Assembly (NCBI RefSeq): GCF_022919155.1
Contig: NZ_CP095045.1
Span: 3,410,001 to 3,474,000, forward strand
Reading direction: 5' to 3'
DNA length: 64,000 nucleotides
Origin: Leucobacter allii
GTDB lineage: Bacteria; Actinomycetota; Actinomycetes; Actinomycetales; Microbacteriaceae
The notes beneath the pieces were generated by a model. That model did not search any database and was not told where the DNA came from. It worked only from the letters and a program-made list of their open reading frames with translations. Both the position numbers and the translations under genes were made by a program. Shown piece after piece: positions 48,588-57,899 of this stretch; positions within the stretch are counted from its first letter, which is position 1; the number at the start of each line of letters is the position of its first letter.

Positions 48588-50215
48588 CCGCAGCCAGCAC
48601 GGGCACCGAGGAGGCCAGGCGCTCCTGGACGCCCATGGTCGGCCTGTTCCTCGCCCAGGTGCTCATGTCCTTCAACGTCGCCGCGCTGCCCATCTCCCTC
48701 GGCGGCATGGTCGAGGACTTCGGGGTGCCGCCCACGACGGCGAGCACGACGATCGTCGTCTACGGGCTCGCGGTCGCCGCGCTCGTGATGACCGGCGCGA
48801 AACTCGGGCAGCGCATCGGGTGGGTGCTCATCTTCCGGGTCGTCGTCGTGGTGTTCGCCGGGTCCTCGCTCTTGATGATCCTCGCGCAGAGCATCGGCTG
48901 GGCGATCTCGGGGCAGGTGCTCGCGGGCGCGGCCGCGGCGATCATCGTCCCCGCGCTCGTCGCGCTCATCGCCGAGAACTACCGCGGCGCGCAGCAGGCG
49001 ACGGCCGTGGGCTCGCTCGGCTCGGCCCGGGCGTTCTCGGGCATGAGCGCCTTCCTCATCGGCGGCACGCTCGGCACCCTCGTGGGCTGGCGGCCGGTGT
49101 TCGGGATCACGCTCGCGCTCGCCGTCGCGGTGTTCGTGCTGAGCTTCGGCCTGCGCTCGGACCGCGGCGACCGGACGGTGAAGATCGACGTCGTCGCCTC
49201 CGTGCTCATCGGCGCCGCCGTCGTCCTGCTCACGCTCGGCTTCAACAACCTGAACGGCTGGGGCGTGATCGCGGCCCGCGATGCGGCGCCGTTCTCCCTC
49301 GCGGGACTCTCGCCCGCCCCGGTGCTCGTCGTGCTGGGCGTCGTGCTCGGACAGCTCTTCTTCCTGCGGACCCGCCGTCGCATGCGCGCCGGCGGGCGCC
49401 CCCTCGTGGATCTCGGCGTGCTCGACCGCCCCGAGGAGCGGGCGGCGGTGTACGCGATGTTCATCATCGTGGCCATGGAGGCCGCCGTGAACTTCACGCT
49501 GCCGACCTACATCCAGGTGGTGCAGGGGCGCACCCCGTTCGACACCTCGCTCGCCATGATGCCCTTCAACCTGACCGTGTTCGTCACGGCGACGCTCATC
49601 GTGCGCTTCTCCCGCCGTTACGCGCCGCGCACCATCGCGCTCGTCTCCTTCGGGCTGACCACGGCCGCGCTCGTCTGGCTCGCCTTCGTCGTCACGAACA
49701 ACTGGGAGACGCTGCCGACAATCCTCGGCCTCGTGGTGTTCGGGATCGGGCAGGGGGCGCTCGTCACCCTCGTCTTCAACGTCCTCGTGACCGCTGCGCC
49801 GAAGGAGCTCGCCGGAGACGTCGGCTCGATCCGCGGCACGACGCAGAATCTCGCCTCCGCGGTCGGCACGGCGGTGATGGGGGCGGTGCTCGTCACGCTG
49901 CTCACCTTCGGCGTGACCCAGGCCGCCGAATCGCACCCGGAGCTTCCGGCGGAGCTCGTCGAGCAGGTCGACCTCGACAGCGTGAACTTCGTCGCGAACG
50001 ACGAACTGCGCGCCGTGCTCGCGGAGACCGACGCCACGCCCGAGCAGGTCGACGCGGCCGTCGCGCTGAACGAGGAGCAGCGCCTGCGCACGCTGAAGCT
50101 CGGCTTCCTGATCCTCGCCGGCATCAGCGCGGTCGCGGCGATCCCCGCGTCGCGGCTCCCGCGCTACCGGCCGGAGGAGATCCCCGACCCCTCGCCCGCG
50201 GGCTCCGGGGACTGA
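48584..50215 (+). CDS. MFS transporter (DHA2/EmrB-like)
   Basis: A 543-residue, 14-segment exporter. Helix 1 has FLAQVLMSFNVAALPISLGGM, the A-loop is atypical (GAKLGQRIGWVLIF), and GGTLGTLVGWRPVFGI is in the fifth segment region. An extracytoplasmic loop near residues 445-500 is rich in acid residues (PELPAELVEQVDLDSVNF and onward). Translation is coupled to glutaminase (ATGA). The 3' end overlaps the convergent MarR gene by 52 bases. Substrate unknown; the operon partner makes a glutamine-derived acid or amine plausible. Confidence 0.85.
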   Translation: MTAASTGTEEARRSWTPMVGLFLAQVLMSFNVAALPISLGGMVEDFGVPPTTASTTIVVYGLAVAALVMTGAKLGQRIGWVLIFRVVVVVFAGSSLLMILAQSIGWAISGQVLAGAAAAIIVPALVALIAENYRGAQQATAVGSLGSARAFSGMSAFLIGGTLGTLVGWRPVFGITLALAVAVFVLSFGLRSDRGDRTVKIDVVASVLIGAAVVLLTLGFNNLNGWGVIAARDAAPFSLAGLSPAPVLVVLGVVLGQLFFLRTRRRMRAGGRPLVDLGVLDRPEERAAVYAMFIIVAMEAAVNFTLPTYIQVVQGRTPFDTSLAMMPFNLTVFVTATLIVRFSRRYAPRTIALVSFGLTTAALVWLAFVVTNNWETLPTILGLVVFGIGQGALVTLVFNVLVTAAPKELAGDVGSIRGTTQNLASAVGTAVMGAVLVTLLTFGVTQAAESHPELPAELVEQVDLDSVNFVANDELRAVLAETDATPEQVDAAVALNEEQRLRTLKLGFLILAGISAVAAIPASRLPRYRPEEIPDPSPAGSGD

Positions 50216-50676
50216 TCGCGCGCCTGGCCGCTCCCGGCGCGCGCCTCGGCGGCGCGACGGACGGCCGCGACGCCTCGGGCGAGCGCCGCGAGCTCGTCGT
50301 CCGAGAGCGCCTCCAGGAGGTCGTCGCTCGCGTTCTGGTGATCGGTGATGCGGTCGCAGAGCCGCACGGCTCGCGGCGTGGGGACGAGCCGCTTGACGCG
50401 GCGGTCGGCGGTCGCATCGGCGCGCGCGAGATAGTCCAGCGCGACGAGTCGCTCGACGGTCGTCGAGACGCTCGCCGGGGTGATCTCGAGGGCCTGCGCC
50501 AGCGCCTTCCCCGAGGCGGCGCGGCCGGAGGCGACGAGCAGCACGACCTTGAGCTGGTGCAGCGTGAGCTCGAGGTCGAGGAACGGGCTCGTGAGCCGCG
50601 GCATGAAGAGCTCCGACATCGCCCGGCGATCCCTCCGGTACTGCTCGACCAGCTCCTGGCGCGTCGTGCCGCCCAT
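50164..50676 (-). CDS. MarR-family transcriptional regulator
   Basis: A 170-residue regulator. The winged helix spans about residues 38-105: LTLHQLKVVLLVASGRAASGKALAQALEITPASVSTTVERLVALDYLARADATADRRVKRLVPT, the standard MarR HTH plus basic wing. ATG 50676 has GGAGGAA upstream. Two overlapping palindromes at 50712-50737 lie in the divergent promoter. Likely targets are its own gene and the small gene at 50791; control of the convergent MFS cannot be excluded. Confidence 0.88.
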   Translation of the reverse strand: MGGTTRQELVEQYRRDRRAMSELFMPRLTSPFLDLELTLHQLKVVLLVASGRAASGKALAQALEITPASVSTTVERLVALDYLARADATADRRVKRLVPTPRAVRLCDRITDHQNASDDLLEALSDDELAALARGVAAVRRAAEARAGSGQARDQSPEPAGEGSGISSGR

Positions 50677-50711
50677 TCCTCCGCCTCCCCTGTGAATGTC
50701 CCGCTCCGAAT

Positions 50712-50737
50712 CAGTTAGGTCTATCCTAACTGTTAGG
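50712..50737. promoter_or_regulatory. Overlapping MarR operators
   Basis: CAGTTAGG-TCTAT-CCTAACTG (50712-50732) shares its right half with a second dyad, CCTAAC-T-GTTAGG (50725-50737). Three GTTAGG-type half-sites in alternating orientation are thus spaced for two regulator dimers. Confidence 0.65.
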
Positions 50738-50790
50738 GTGATGAAAAGTGAATGGATCGGCCGAGCGTTCGCTCGGAAGGAGTGTCGCCC

Positions 50791-51078
50791 ATGACCGCGC
50801 AGGCCCGCTGGAACATGCCGTCGATCGCCGCCGCGATCGAGCTCGCCGAGGAACTGCTCGCGAAGGGGCTGACCGTCGCCGTCGCGACGGTCAACGCCGC
50901 GCCCTTCGCGATGCTCGTGAACCGTTTCGGCGACCGCTTCCTCTCCATCGAGCTCGACCGGCACGGCAGGCCCCGCGGGCACGCGGGGGAGCCGGTGCCC
51001 GATGATGCTCCCGACGTCGACGCGCTGCTCGTCGTGGGCGCGCGCGGCGGCCGCCACGGCGCCCTCGGCGCCGCCTGA
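50791..51078 (+). CDS. Hypothetical small protein divergent from MarR
   Basis: A 95-residue protein with no recognised family. It begins MTAQARWNMPSIAAAIELAE, has a predicted helix-strand pattern (ELLAKGLTVAVATVNAAPFAMLVN) and a glycine/arginine-rich end. ATG 50791 has GGAAGGAG nine bases upstream; an in-frame ATG at 50752 exists without such a site. Position next to the MarR operators suggests it is a regulated target. Confidence 0.6.
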   Translation: MTAQARWNMPSIAAAIELAEELLAKGLTVAVATVNAAPFAMLVNRFGDRFLSIELDRHGRPRGHAGEPVPDDAPDVDALLVVGARGGRHGALGAA

Positions 51079-51137
51079 GCTCCGCGCTCCGGCGCGCGCG
51101 GCGCCCCGGGGTCGGAGGCGTGCACGAGAATGGGGGC

Positions 51138-51524
51138 ATGGACGGAACCCGGCTGCACGCGCACGCCGCGGCGCGCGCGGATGAACTCCCCGGCGCCGCG
51201 CTCGAGCATCCCTTCGGCCCCGAGCACGAGGTGTACAAGGTGCGGGGCAAGGTGTTCATGCTGCTCTCCGCCGCGGTCGGCCACGAGATCGTGACGCTCA
51301 AGGCGCGGCCGGCCGACGGGGCGGTCCTCCGCGAGGCGTATCCCGAGGTCTCCCCCGGCTACCACATGAACAAGCGGCACTGGATCACCCTGTCGCCCGG
51401 CGGCACGCTCGATGCCGCGCTGCTCGCCGACCTCGTCACGGAGTCCTACCTGCTCGTCGTCGAGGGCCTGCCGCGCGGGGTGCGGCCGGTCGACCCGGAG
51501 ACCTTCGGGCGCCGCGAGGGCTGA
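51138..51524 (+). CDS. MmcQ/YjbR family protein
   Basis: A 128-residue protein of the MmcQ/YjbR (CyaY-like fold) family. Characteristic are the LEHPFGPEHEVYKVRGKVFMLLS opening, ITLKARP-like IVTLKARPADGAVLRE, the VSPGYHMNKRHWITLSPGG core with the conserved H-x-N-K-x-x-W pattern, and LVTESYLLVVEGLP. Homologues have weak DNA-binding annotation but no proven role. ATG 51138 is preferred to the GTG at 51120. Confidence 0.88.
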   Translation: MDGTRLHAHAAARADELPGAALEHPFGPEHEVYKVRGKVFMLLSAAVGHEIVTLKARPADGAVLREAYPEVSPGYHMNKRHWITLSPGGTLDAALLADLVTESYLLVVEGLPRGVRPVDPETFGRREG

Positions 51525-51532
51525 GACCGGGC

Positions 51533-52480
51533 TCAGGAGGAGCGGGCCGCGCGCGCGACCGCCCCGGGCCGCCGCGGCGCCCAGCACGCGACGCGCGCGG
51601 CGTACGCCGCGAACTCCGCCCCGAATCGCGCGGCGAGATCCGCCTCCTCGTGCGGCCTGATCGCGCGGTTCCACAGCAGCGAGCCGGCGAGCGCGTAGAG
51701 CACCACGAGCCACGACCCGAGGAGCAGGCCCACCGCGACGCCCTGCGCGATGCCGGCGATCGCCATCGGATTGCGCACCCAGCGGTACGGCCCGGAGACG
51801 ACCAGACGGCGCGCCGTCGCCGCGGGCAGCGGCGTCCCGTCGCCCCGCGTCGCCATGGCGTGCGCCGACCAGGTGCCGAGCGCGCTCGCGGCCACGAGGA
51901 GGGCGGCGCCCGCGACGACGCCCGCCGCGCGGACGGGCTCATCGACGGCGCCGATCGGGAGACGCAGGCCCCAGCGCGCCTCGACCGCGGCGATGCCGAG
52001 CGGGATCACGAGGAGAAAGCACCCCCAGAACACGGCGGTCTGCGCCGCCGTCCGCGCGAGCTGGCGCCCCGCGCTCGCGCGCTGCGCCTCCCGGGGGGCG
52101 AACGGTCCGACGAGCAGCCGCTCGCTCGGGAGTCGGCCGAGGCGAAGCGCGACGCCGGCGAGCACCGTGCCGCCCCCGGCGCCGAGCATGAGCAGCGCTC
52201 CCCACCCGGCAAGCCCCGTGATCGTGGCGTAGAGAGCCATCCCGGCCGCGACCGCGCACGTCCACGGCACGACGATCCACACAGCCCAGCGGAGGCCCGA
52301 TGCCGCGAACGCCGACGCCAGGACGAAGCACGGTAGGTCCCCGAGCGCGACGAGCAGCGGGTCGAGCCCGCCGAGCGTCGCGTCGCGCACCGCGGGCACC
52401 GTCCAGACGGCGAGCCACCAGGCCGCGCCGGCGACCGCCTGCGCGGCGAAGTAGGCGCGGGCGATCGGGCGGGCGGGCAT
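51533..52480 (-). CDS. Membrane methyltransferase-like protein (ICMT/NnrU-type)
   Basis: A 315-residue protein with eight or so membrane segments. The C-terminal third has the isoprenylcysteine-carboxyl-methyltransferase signature: RRLVVSGPYRWVRNPMAIAGIAQGVAVGLLLGSW, then RAIRPHEEADLAARFGAEFAAYAARVACW, with the SGPYRWVRNPM and EEADLxxRFGxExxxYxxxVxxW patterns. In such proteins this region binds S-adenosylmethionine at the membrane. The bacterial substrate is unknown. ATG 52480 was chosen because the upstream extension is arginine-rich shadow sequence. Confidence 0.8.
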   Translation of the reverse strand: MPARPIARAYFAAQAVAGAAWWLAVWTVPAVRDATLGGLDPLLVALGDLPCFVLASAFAASGLRWAVWIVVPWTCAVAAGMALYATITGLAGWGALLMLGAGGGTVLAGVALRLGRLPSERLLVGPFAPREAQRASAGRQLARTAAQTAVFWGCFLLVIPLGIAAVEARWGLRLPIGAVDEPVRAAGVVAGAALLVAASALGTWSAHAMATRGDGTPLPAATARRLVVSGPYRWVRNPMAIAGIAQGVAVGLLLGSWLVVLYALAGSLLWNRAIRPHEEADLAARFGAEFAAYAARVACWAPRRPGAVARAARSS

Positions 52481-52635
52481 GGCACCGAGTCTAGGCGTCG
52501 CCGCCGCGTCGCCCGGGCCGCGCTGCCCCGCGCGGGCCGCACAGCGGCCGCGGGGTGCGCGCACGCCGGGATCCGGGCATAGTGGGGCGTACGGGCCGGC
52601 GGTGAGCGCCGGCGCAGCCCTCGAAAGGATCCCCC

Positions 52636-54252
52636 GTGCCGGAATCGCGCCCGACCCTCATCACCGGACGCTTCGTCCGCACCGACGCGGAGGCCCGCGG
52701 CGCGGACGCCCGGCCCGAGGCCATGCTCGTGGAGGGCGGCGTCATCACCGCCATCGGCTCCCGCGAGGAGGTGAGCGCGCCGGCCGGCGCCGCGCGCGTC
52801 GATCTCGGCGAAGGCTGGGCGCTGCCCGGCCTCATCGAACCGCATGGTCATCCCTCCGAGGCGGCCGCGCTGCTCGGGGAGGGGACGGTCGACATCCGCC
52901 CCGTCACGATCGCAACGGCCGACGGCGTCTGGGCCGCGATCCGCGCGGCGCTGACGGACGGACCCCGGCCCGCGCGCGTGCTCGCGAACGGCTGGGATCC
53001 GCTGCTGCAGCGCGGCCTCACCCCGCCGACGATGGCGGAGCTCGATGCGCTCGCGGGCGACATCCCGCTCGTGATCGTCCACAACTCCCTGCACTCGGCG
53101 TACTTCAACGCGGCCGCGGCCCGGGAGGCGGGGGTGGACGCCGGCACCCCCGATCCCGCGGGGGCCGCCTACGGCCGCGACGCCGCCGGCGCGCTGACGG
53201 GCGTCGCCCTGGAGGCCGCCGCCGTGATGCGGATCGCGGGGCCCGCCCTCGCCGCCGCGCGGGCGGAGCTCCCGCGGCGCATGGCGGAGCTGCTGCGCGG
53301 GATGCGGGAGCGCGGGGTGACGACGGTCGCCGACCTCACCTGGACGGAGGATCTCGGCGGGCTCTTCGCCGGCATGGCCGCCGCCGGTACACTGCCGACC
53401 CGCATCCGCGGCTACGAGATGTCGCGGCCCGGCGCGCGCGCAACCGCCCGGATGGGCGACGGCGATGCGCTCGTGCGCCAGGTGGGGGTGAAAGTGTGGT
53501 CGGACGGTTCGCCGTGGGTCGGCAACATCGCGGCCTCGTTCCCCTACCTCGACACCCCGGCGACGCGCGCGATCGGCCTTTCGCCCGGCCACGTCGGCCG
53601 GGCGAACTACACGACCGAGCAGCTCGTGGAGATCGGCGGCCAGTACGCGGGGGAGGGGTGGCAGCTCGCCTGCCACGCCCACGGCGATGTCGCGATCGAC
53701 AGCACCCTCGACGCGTACGAGACCCTCATCGAGCGCTTCGGGCTGAGCGACCACCGCTTCCGGGTCGAGCACTGCGGCCTCATGACACCGGCGCAGTACG
53801 CGCGGGCGCAGCGGCTCGGGGCGACGGTCAGCGTGTTCGTCGACCATCTCACCTACTGGGGCGACGTGCTCGTCGACGACCTGTTCGGCGAACGAGGCGC
53901 GGCCTGGGCCGACGCGGGGGCCGCCTTCGCCGCCGGCCACCGCGCCACCTTCCACAACGACGGCACGGTCACGCCGTGCGAGCCGCTGCGGAACATGGCC
54001 GTGGCCGAGACCCGGACCTCGCGCACCGGCCGCCGGCTCGGCGGCGGCACGGCGGTGTCGCGGGCGGACGCGCTGCGGGCGCACACGGCGAACGCCGCGT
54101 GGCAGCTGCGCAGCGAGCACGAGATCGGCGCGCTGCGCCCCGGCCTGCGCGCCGATCTCGTCGTCATCGATGCAGACCCGCTCACCGCCGACGCGGAGTC
54201 CCTCGCGACGGCCACGGTGCTCGCCACCGCCGTGGACGGCGCCTTCTCCTGA
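52636..54252 (+). CDS. Amidohydrolase family protein (YtcJ-like)
   Basis: A 538-residue metal-dependent hydrolase. The beta-sandwich start and the HxH motif in LPGLIEPHGHPSEAA (about residues 65-79) are present. The later metal/substrate residues appear in GGQYAGEGWQLACHAHGDVAIDSTLDAYE (His), FRVEHCGLMTPAQ (His) and FHNDGTVTPCEPLRNM (Asp). The end RSEHEIGALRPGLRADLVVIDADPL is diagnostic of the amidohydrolase superfamily, YtcJ subgroup. Substrate unknown. It stands alone, with a CATAGTGGGG -10-like box upstream at about 52578. Confidence 0.88.
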   Translation: MPESRPTLITGRFVRTDAEARGADARPEAMLVEGGVITAIGSREEVSAPAGAARVDLGEGWALPGLIEPHGHPSEAAALLGEGTVDIRPVTIATADGVWAAIRAALTDGPRPARVLANGWDPLLQRGLTPPTMAELDALAGDIPLVIVHNSLHSAYFNAAAAREAGVDAGTPDPAGAAYGRDAAGALTGVALEAAAVMRIAGPALAAARAELPRRMAELLRGMRERGVTTVADLTWTEDLGGLFAGMAAAGTLPTRIRGYEMSRPGARATARMGDGDALVRQVGVKVWSDGSPWVGNIAASFPYLDTPATRAIGLSPGHVGRANYTTEQLVEIGGQYAGEGWQLACHAHGDVAIDSTLDAYETLIERFGLSDHRFRVEHCGLMTPAQYARAQRLGATVSVFVDHLTYWGDVLVDDLFGERGAAWADAGAAFAAGHRATFHNDGTVTPCEPLRNMAVAETRTSRTGRRLGGGTAVSRADALRAHTANAAWQLRSEHEIGALRPGLRADLVVIDADPLTADAESLATATVLATAVDGAFS

Positions 54253-54304
54253 GCCGGGCGCCTTCTCGAGAGCCGGGCGCCGCCGCTGAGCCGGGCGCCG
54301 CCGC
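54253..54304. repeat. GAGCCGGGCGCC direct repeats
   Basis: GAGCCGGGCGCC occurs three times; the last two copies extend to the 18-mer GAGCCGGGCGCCGCCGCT in tandem. It fills the gap between the convergent amidohydrolase and acyltransferase genes. Confidence 0.65.
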
Positions 54305-56590
54305 TCAGCTCGCGAGCGCCCGATCGAGCTGCGCCGTGAGGGGGTCCGCGAGGAGCTCGGCGTAGGCCCAGCTGACGTGGTGCGAATCGCGGAAGGCGAG
54401 GACGCCCCCGATGACCGGCGGGCAGGCGTCGTCCACCACGAAGTAGTCGCTGAGATCCACGAGATCCACCTCGGGCCCGCCGGCCCCCAGGGAGCCGGAC
54501 GCCCCCTCGAGCGCGCCGTCGCCGCGGTCGCCATCGAGCGGGGCGGATCCCGCCGCGACGCTCGTCGCGGCGGGCGCCGCTCCGACGGCCTCCGCGGCCT
54601 CGGCGAGCGGATCGGCCGGGATCGCCTCGTCCTTCTCGACCGCGCAGGCGTCGGCCGCCCGTTCGCCCTGCTCCGAGACGCACGTGAGCACCCCGTCCGC
54701 CATCTGCGGCGTGTCGCGGATCGCGACCACCCGCCGCACGGAGTCGGGCAGCGCGCGCCAGCGCTCCTCGTAGGCCTGCTTCGCGGTCTCCTCCCACGGT
54801 TCGCCCGCCGCCGGCACGACCCGGTTCGTCGCCTTCGCGGCGGTGATCACCGTGTCGATCGACGGCTCGGCCTCGAGGTAGTCGAGCGCCGCGTCGTTCC
54901 AAGCGTCGCAGTCGGCGCGGAAGCGCTCGTTCTCGGCATCGGGCGAGGTCGTGTAGTCCCGCTCGGCCTCCGTGAAGGGGCAGGAGGCCTTCGCGATGAC
55001 GAGCAGGCGCCATCCCCGATCCTCGGCCGTGCCGGCCAGGGCGGGGAGCCACTGCTCGGCGTGCGAATCCCCGACGAGCGCGATGGTCCGGGCGGCCTCC
55101 GCGGCGGGGCTGCCGTACTCGCACACCTTGAGCTCGTCGCCCTCCTGCGCGCTCAGGCAGCGCTCGGGCGCCCGGTCGGCGAGCGCCGGCTCGGGGATGG
55201 GCAGCTGCTCGGGCAGCGGCTCGCAGCCCGAGCCGGGCTCGAGCGCCGAGGCGCCGAGGCAGGGATCGGGATCCTGCAGCTGCGCGACGACCCGCTCGCG
55301 CTCCGCCTCGACCTGCTGGTCGGCCGCGGCGACCCCGGCGAGCGAGAAGCCGAGCAGCGCCGCCATGCCCGCCGAGGTGATCGCGAGCGCGCGGCCGTTC
55401 GGCCAGGCGCGCGACAGGCCGGTGCGGAACGGATCCTCCACGAGCACCTTCGATCCCCAGGCGAGCAGCAGCGTCAGCGCCGCGATGCCGACGGCCCCGA
55501 CCGGTCCCGCCGCGCGCCCCAGGGCGAACGGGGCGAGCACGATGAGCGGGAAGTGCCAGAGGTAGGCGCCGTAGGAGACGTCGCCGAGCCACTGCATCGG
55601 CCGCGCCGCGAGCAGTGCGCTCGGGGATCCCCGCCCCGCGGGCTCCTGCGCCGCGATGACGAGCACGGTCGCGAGCACCGGGAGGAGGGCCGCCGTGCCG
55701 GGGAACGCGGTCGCGTCCGTGAAGGCGAGCGCCGCGAGCGCGATCCCGGCGAGCCCCGCCCAGGCCGCGAGCACGCGGATCGCGCGCGGGATCCGTTCGA
55801 GCGGCCGGGAGGACGCGGAGGCGATCCAGGCGAGCAGTCCGCCCGCCGCGAACTCCCACGCCCGCGTCGTCGTCGCGAAGTACGCCTGCGCGGGGGCGAG
55901 CGCCGTCATGAGGACGGAGGCGAGGAGCGAGGCCGCCGCGATCCCGCCGACGATGATCGCGAACACCGGGCGGAAGCGCCGGGCGAGGCGCGCGGCGATC
56001 GCCGCGGCCAGCACGGCCACGAGCGGCCAGACGATGTAGAACTGCTCCTCCACGGACAGCGACCAGTAGTGCTGCACCGGGGACACCTGCGCCTCGGCGG
56101 CCATGTAGTCGACCGACTGCCCCGCGAGCACCCAGTTCTGCGCGTAGGCCGCGGAGGCGGCCACCTGCACGAGGAAGGAGGGGAGGAAGCCGCGCGGGGC
56201 GACGACCCAGACCGCGAGCAGCGTCGCCGCGAGCACGAGGAGCGCCGCGGGCAGCAGGCGCCGCGCGCGCCGCGCCCAGAAGCGCGGGAGGTCGATCCGG
56301 CCGCTCGCGGCGACCTCGCGCAGCAGCTGCCCGGTGATGAGGAAGCCCGAGATCACGAAGAAGACGTCGACGCCGATGTACCCGCCGGCGAGCGCGTCGG
56401 GCGCGAGGTGGTACACGAGCACGAGGGCGACCGCGATGGCGCGGAGCCCCTGGATGTCCTTCCGGATCCCGTGCCCGCCGGCCGGTGCGTCGGCGCCCGG
56501 GCGACCCGGGGAGGGGTGCGAAACGGCATCGCTCGACCGCGGCGGCGCTGCCCGAGCCGCCCGGAAGTCCGCGTTGCCGATGGGTTCCAT
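54305..56590 (-). CDS. OafA/YrhL-type acyltransferase with SGNH domain
   Basis: A 761-residue membrane acyltransferase that would O-acetylate an envelope polysaccharide or peptidoglycan. Residues about 45-400 form the acyltransferase-3 domain with ten or so helices: GIRKDIQGLRAIAVALVLVYH (with the catalytic-type histidine), GYIGVDVFFVISGFLITGQL and FWARRARRLLPAALLVL. After a linker, an extracytoplasmic SGNH hydrolase-like domain has ALVGDSHAEQWLPAL and the late FRDSHHVSWAYAELL (Asp-x-x-His-like). It stands alone between short repeats and the palindromic intergenic region. The acceptor molecule is unknown. Confidence 0.9.
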   Translation of the reverse strand: MEPIGNADFRAARAAPPRSSDAVSHPSPGRPGADAPAGGHGIRKDIQGLRAIAVALVLVYHLAPDALAGGYIGVDVFFVISGFLITGQLLREVAASGRIDLPRFWARRARRLLPAALLVLAATLLAVWVVAPRGFLPSFLVQVAASAAYAQNWVLAGQSVDYMAAEAQVSPVQHYWSLSVEEQFYIVWPLVAVLAAAIAARLARRFRPVFAIIVGGIAAASLLASVLMTALAPAQAYFATTTRAWEFAAGGLLAWIASASSRPLERIPRAIRVLAAWAGLAGIALAALAFTDATAFPGTAALLPVLATVLVIAAQEPAGRGSPSALLAARPMQWLGDVSYGAYLWHFPLIVLAPFALGRAAGPVGAVGIAALTLLLAWGSKVLVEDPFRTGLSRAWPNGRALAITSAGMAALLGFSLAGVAAADQQVEAERERVVAQLQDPDPCLGASALEPGSGCEPLPEQLPIPEPALADRAPERCLSAQEGDELKVCEYGSPAAEAARTIALVGDSHAEQWLPALAGTAEDRGWRLLVIAKASCPFTEAERDYTTSPDAENERFRADCDAWNDAALDYLEAEPSIDTVITAAKATNRVVPAAGEPWEETAKQAYEERWRALPDSVRRVVAIRDTPQMADGVLTCVSEQGERAADACAVEKDEAIPADPLAEAAEAVGAAPAATSVAAGSAPLDGDRGDGALEGASGSLGAGGPEVDLVDLSDYFVVDDACPPVIGGVLAFRDSHHVSWAYAELLADPLTAQLDRALAS

Positions 56591-56996
56591 GGTCAGTCGT
56601 GCTCCCTGGGGCGATCCCGCGGGAGTACCCCCATGCTAGGCAACGATTCGGTATCGATGCACCCCCTTGCGCGGCGCGGAATTCCCGACCGCGGTGCGGG
56701 CGCCCGTGCCCGTCCGGGGCCTTCCGCGCCCGCGCGGGCCCGGAATTCACGCGAACCGGGACGATCGGCGGGGAGAGCCCCCGTTCGCGTGAATTCCGTC
56801 GGTGTCTCGGAGGTGGGCCCGGGATCGGGGCCGGGATCGGGATCGGGATCCGGGCGCGTCCCGCTCCAGGTGACAGTCCGCGTATGGACCGGGGTAGAGA
56901 CCCTGTAACCCGCCGGTGATGGCGGCGCAGTACACTCGGAGCCACATCGCGTGCCGGGCGTCCCGGCACTCCCCGATCGTCCACTTGGAGGGATCA
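56591..56996. other. Divergent intergenic region with palindrome and GGGATCG repeats
   Basis: The gap separates the acyltransferase (minus) from the ABC transporter operon (plus). It holds copy C of the palindromic element (56741-56798) and a run of GGGATCG/GGGATCCGGG repeats at about 56819-56857. The transporter promoter must lie to the right; no clear -10/-35 pair was fixed. Confidence 0.6.
56741..56798. repeat. GGAATTCACGCG palindromic element, copy C
   Basis: CGGAATTCACGCGAAC (56741-56756) pairs perfectly with GTTCGCGTGAATTCCG (56783-56798) over a 26-nt loop. Its left arm equals that of copy A for 14 bases. Confidence 0.8.
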
Positions 56997-57887
56997 ATGA
57001 AGATTCGTTATGCGCTTCCCGCGCTCGCCGCAGCTGCCGTGCTCACGCTCACCGGCTGCGTCAACGACGACGGCGCCGCGGAGGGCGGCGGCGAGGAGAC
57101 CGCTGCGGCCATCGAGGCGGATCAGGCCGCCGTCGATCTGCTGCCGGCCGAGATCGCGGACGCCGGGGTGCTCACCATCGGCACCGACGCCGAGTACCCG
57201 CCCAACGAGTACAAGGACGCCGACGGCAAGCCGGTCGGCTGGGGCGTCGACCTCGCCGAGGCGGTGAGCGCGAAGCTGGGCCTCGAACCCGAATGGGAGA
57301 TCCTCGGCTTCGACGCGATCATCCCGCGCATCCAGGAGGGCGCGCTGAACATGGGCTCCTCCTCCTTCACGGACACGGTCGAGCGCCAGAAGTCGGTCGA
57401 CTTCGTGAACTTCCTCAACGCCGGCACGCAGTGGGCGGCCGCCCCCGGCGCGGACATCGACCCCGCCGACGCCTGCGGGCTGACCGTGGCCGTGCAGGCG
57501 ACGACGGTGCAGGACACCGAGGAGCTGCCGGCGAAGTCCGCGGCCTGCGAGGAGGCGGGGAAGGACCCGATCGAGGTGCTGCGCTTCGACGGCCAGCCCG
57601 AGGTGACCCAGGCCGTCGTCGACGGCCGGGCCGACGCGTTCTCCGCCGACCTCCCGGTGACGGGCGACGCGGTCGCGAAGCTCGACGGCAAGCTCGAGGT
57701 CGTGGGCGACGTCTTCGACGCCGCGCCCTACGGCTTCGCCACGCAGAAGGACAGCGACGTGACCCTCGCCGTGCAGGCCGCGCTGCAGTCGCTCATCGAC
57801 GACGGCACCTACCTCGAGATCCTCGAGGGGGCCGGCATCGAGTCGGGCGCCGTCACCGAGGCGACCATCAACGCGGGCACGGAATAA
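56997..57887 (+). CDS. ABC transporter substrate-binding lipoprotein (polar amino acid type)
   Basis: A 296-residue extracytoplasmic solute-binding protein of cluster 3 (SBP_bac_3). The signal peptide ends in the lipobox LTLTGC (cysteine at about residue 20), so it is lipid-anchored. The binding domain shows [32 protein letters not shown], then [22 protein letters not shown], then [12 protein letters not shown], the usual pattern for amino-acid or opine binders. ATG 56997 has TTGGAGGGA upstream. It is followed by the permease and ATPase genes. Confidence 0.92.
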   Translation: MKIRYALPALAAAAVLTLTGCVNDDGAAEGGGEETAAAIEADQAAVDLLPAEIADAGVLTIGTDAEYPPNEYKDADGKPVGWGVDLAEAVSAKLGLEPEWEILGFDAIIPRIQEGALNMGSSSFTDTVERQKSVDFVNFLNAGTQWAAAPGADIDPADACGLTVAVQATTVQDTEELPAKSAACEEAGKDPIEVLRFDGQPEVTQAVVDGRADAFSADLPVTGDAVAKLDGKLEVVGDVFDAAPYGFATQKDSDVTLAVQAALQSLIDDGTYLEILEGAGIESGAVTEATINAGTE

Positions 57888-57899
57888 GCCCGGCCGACC

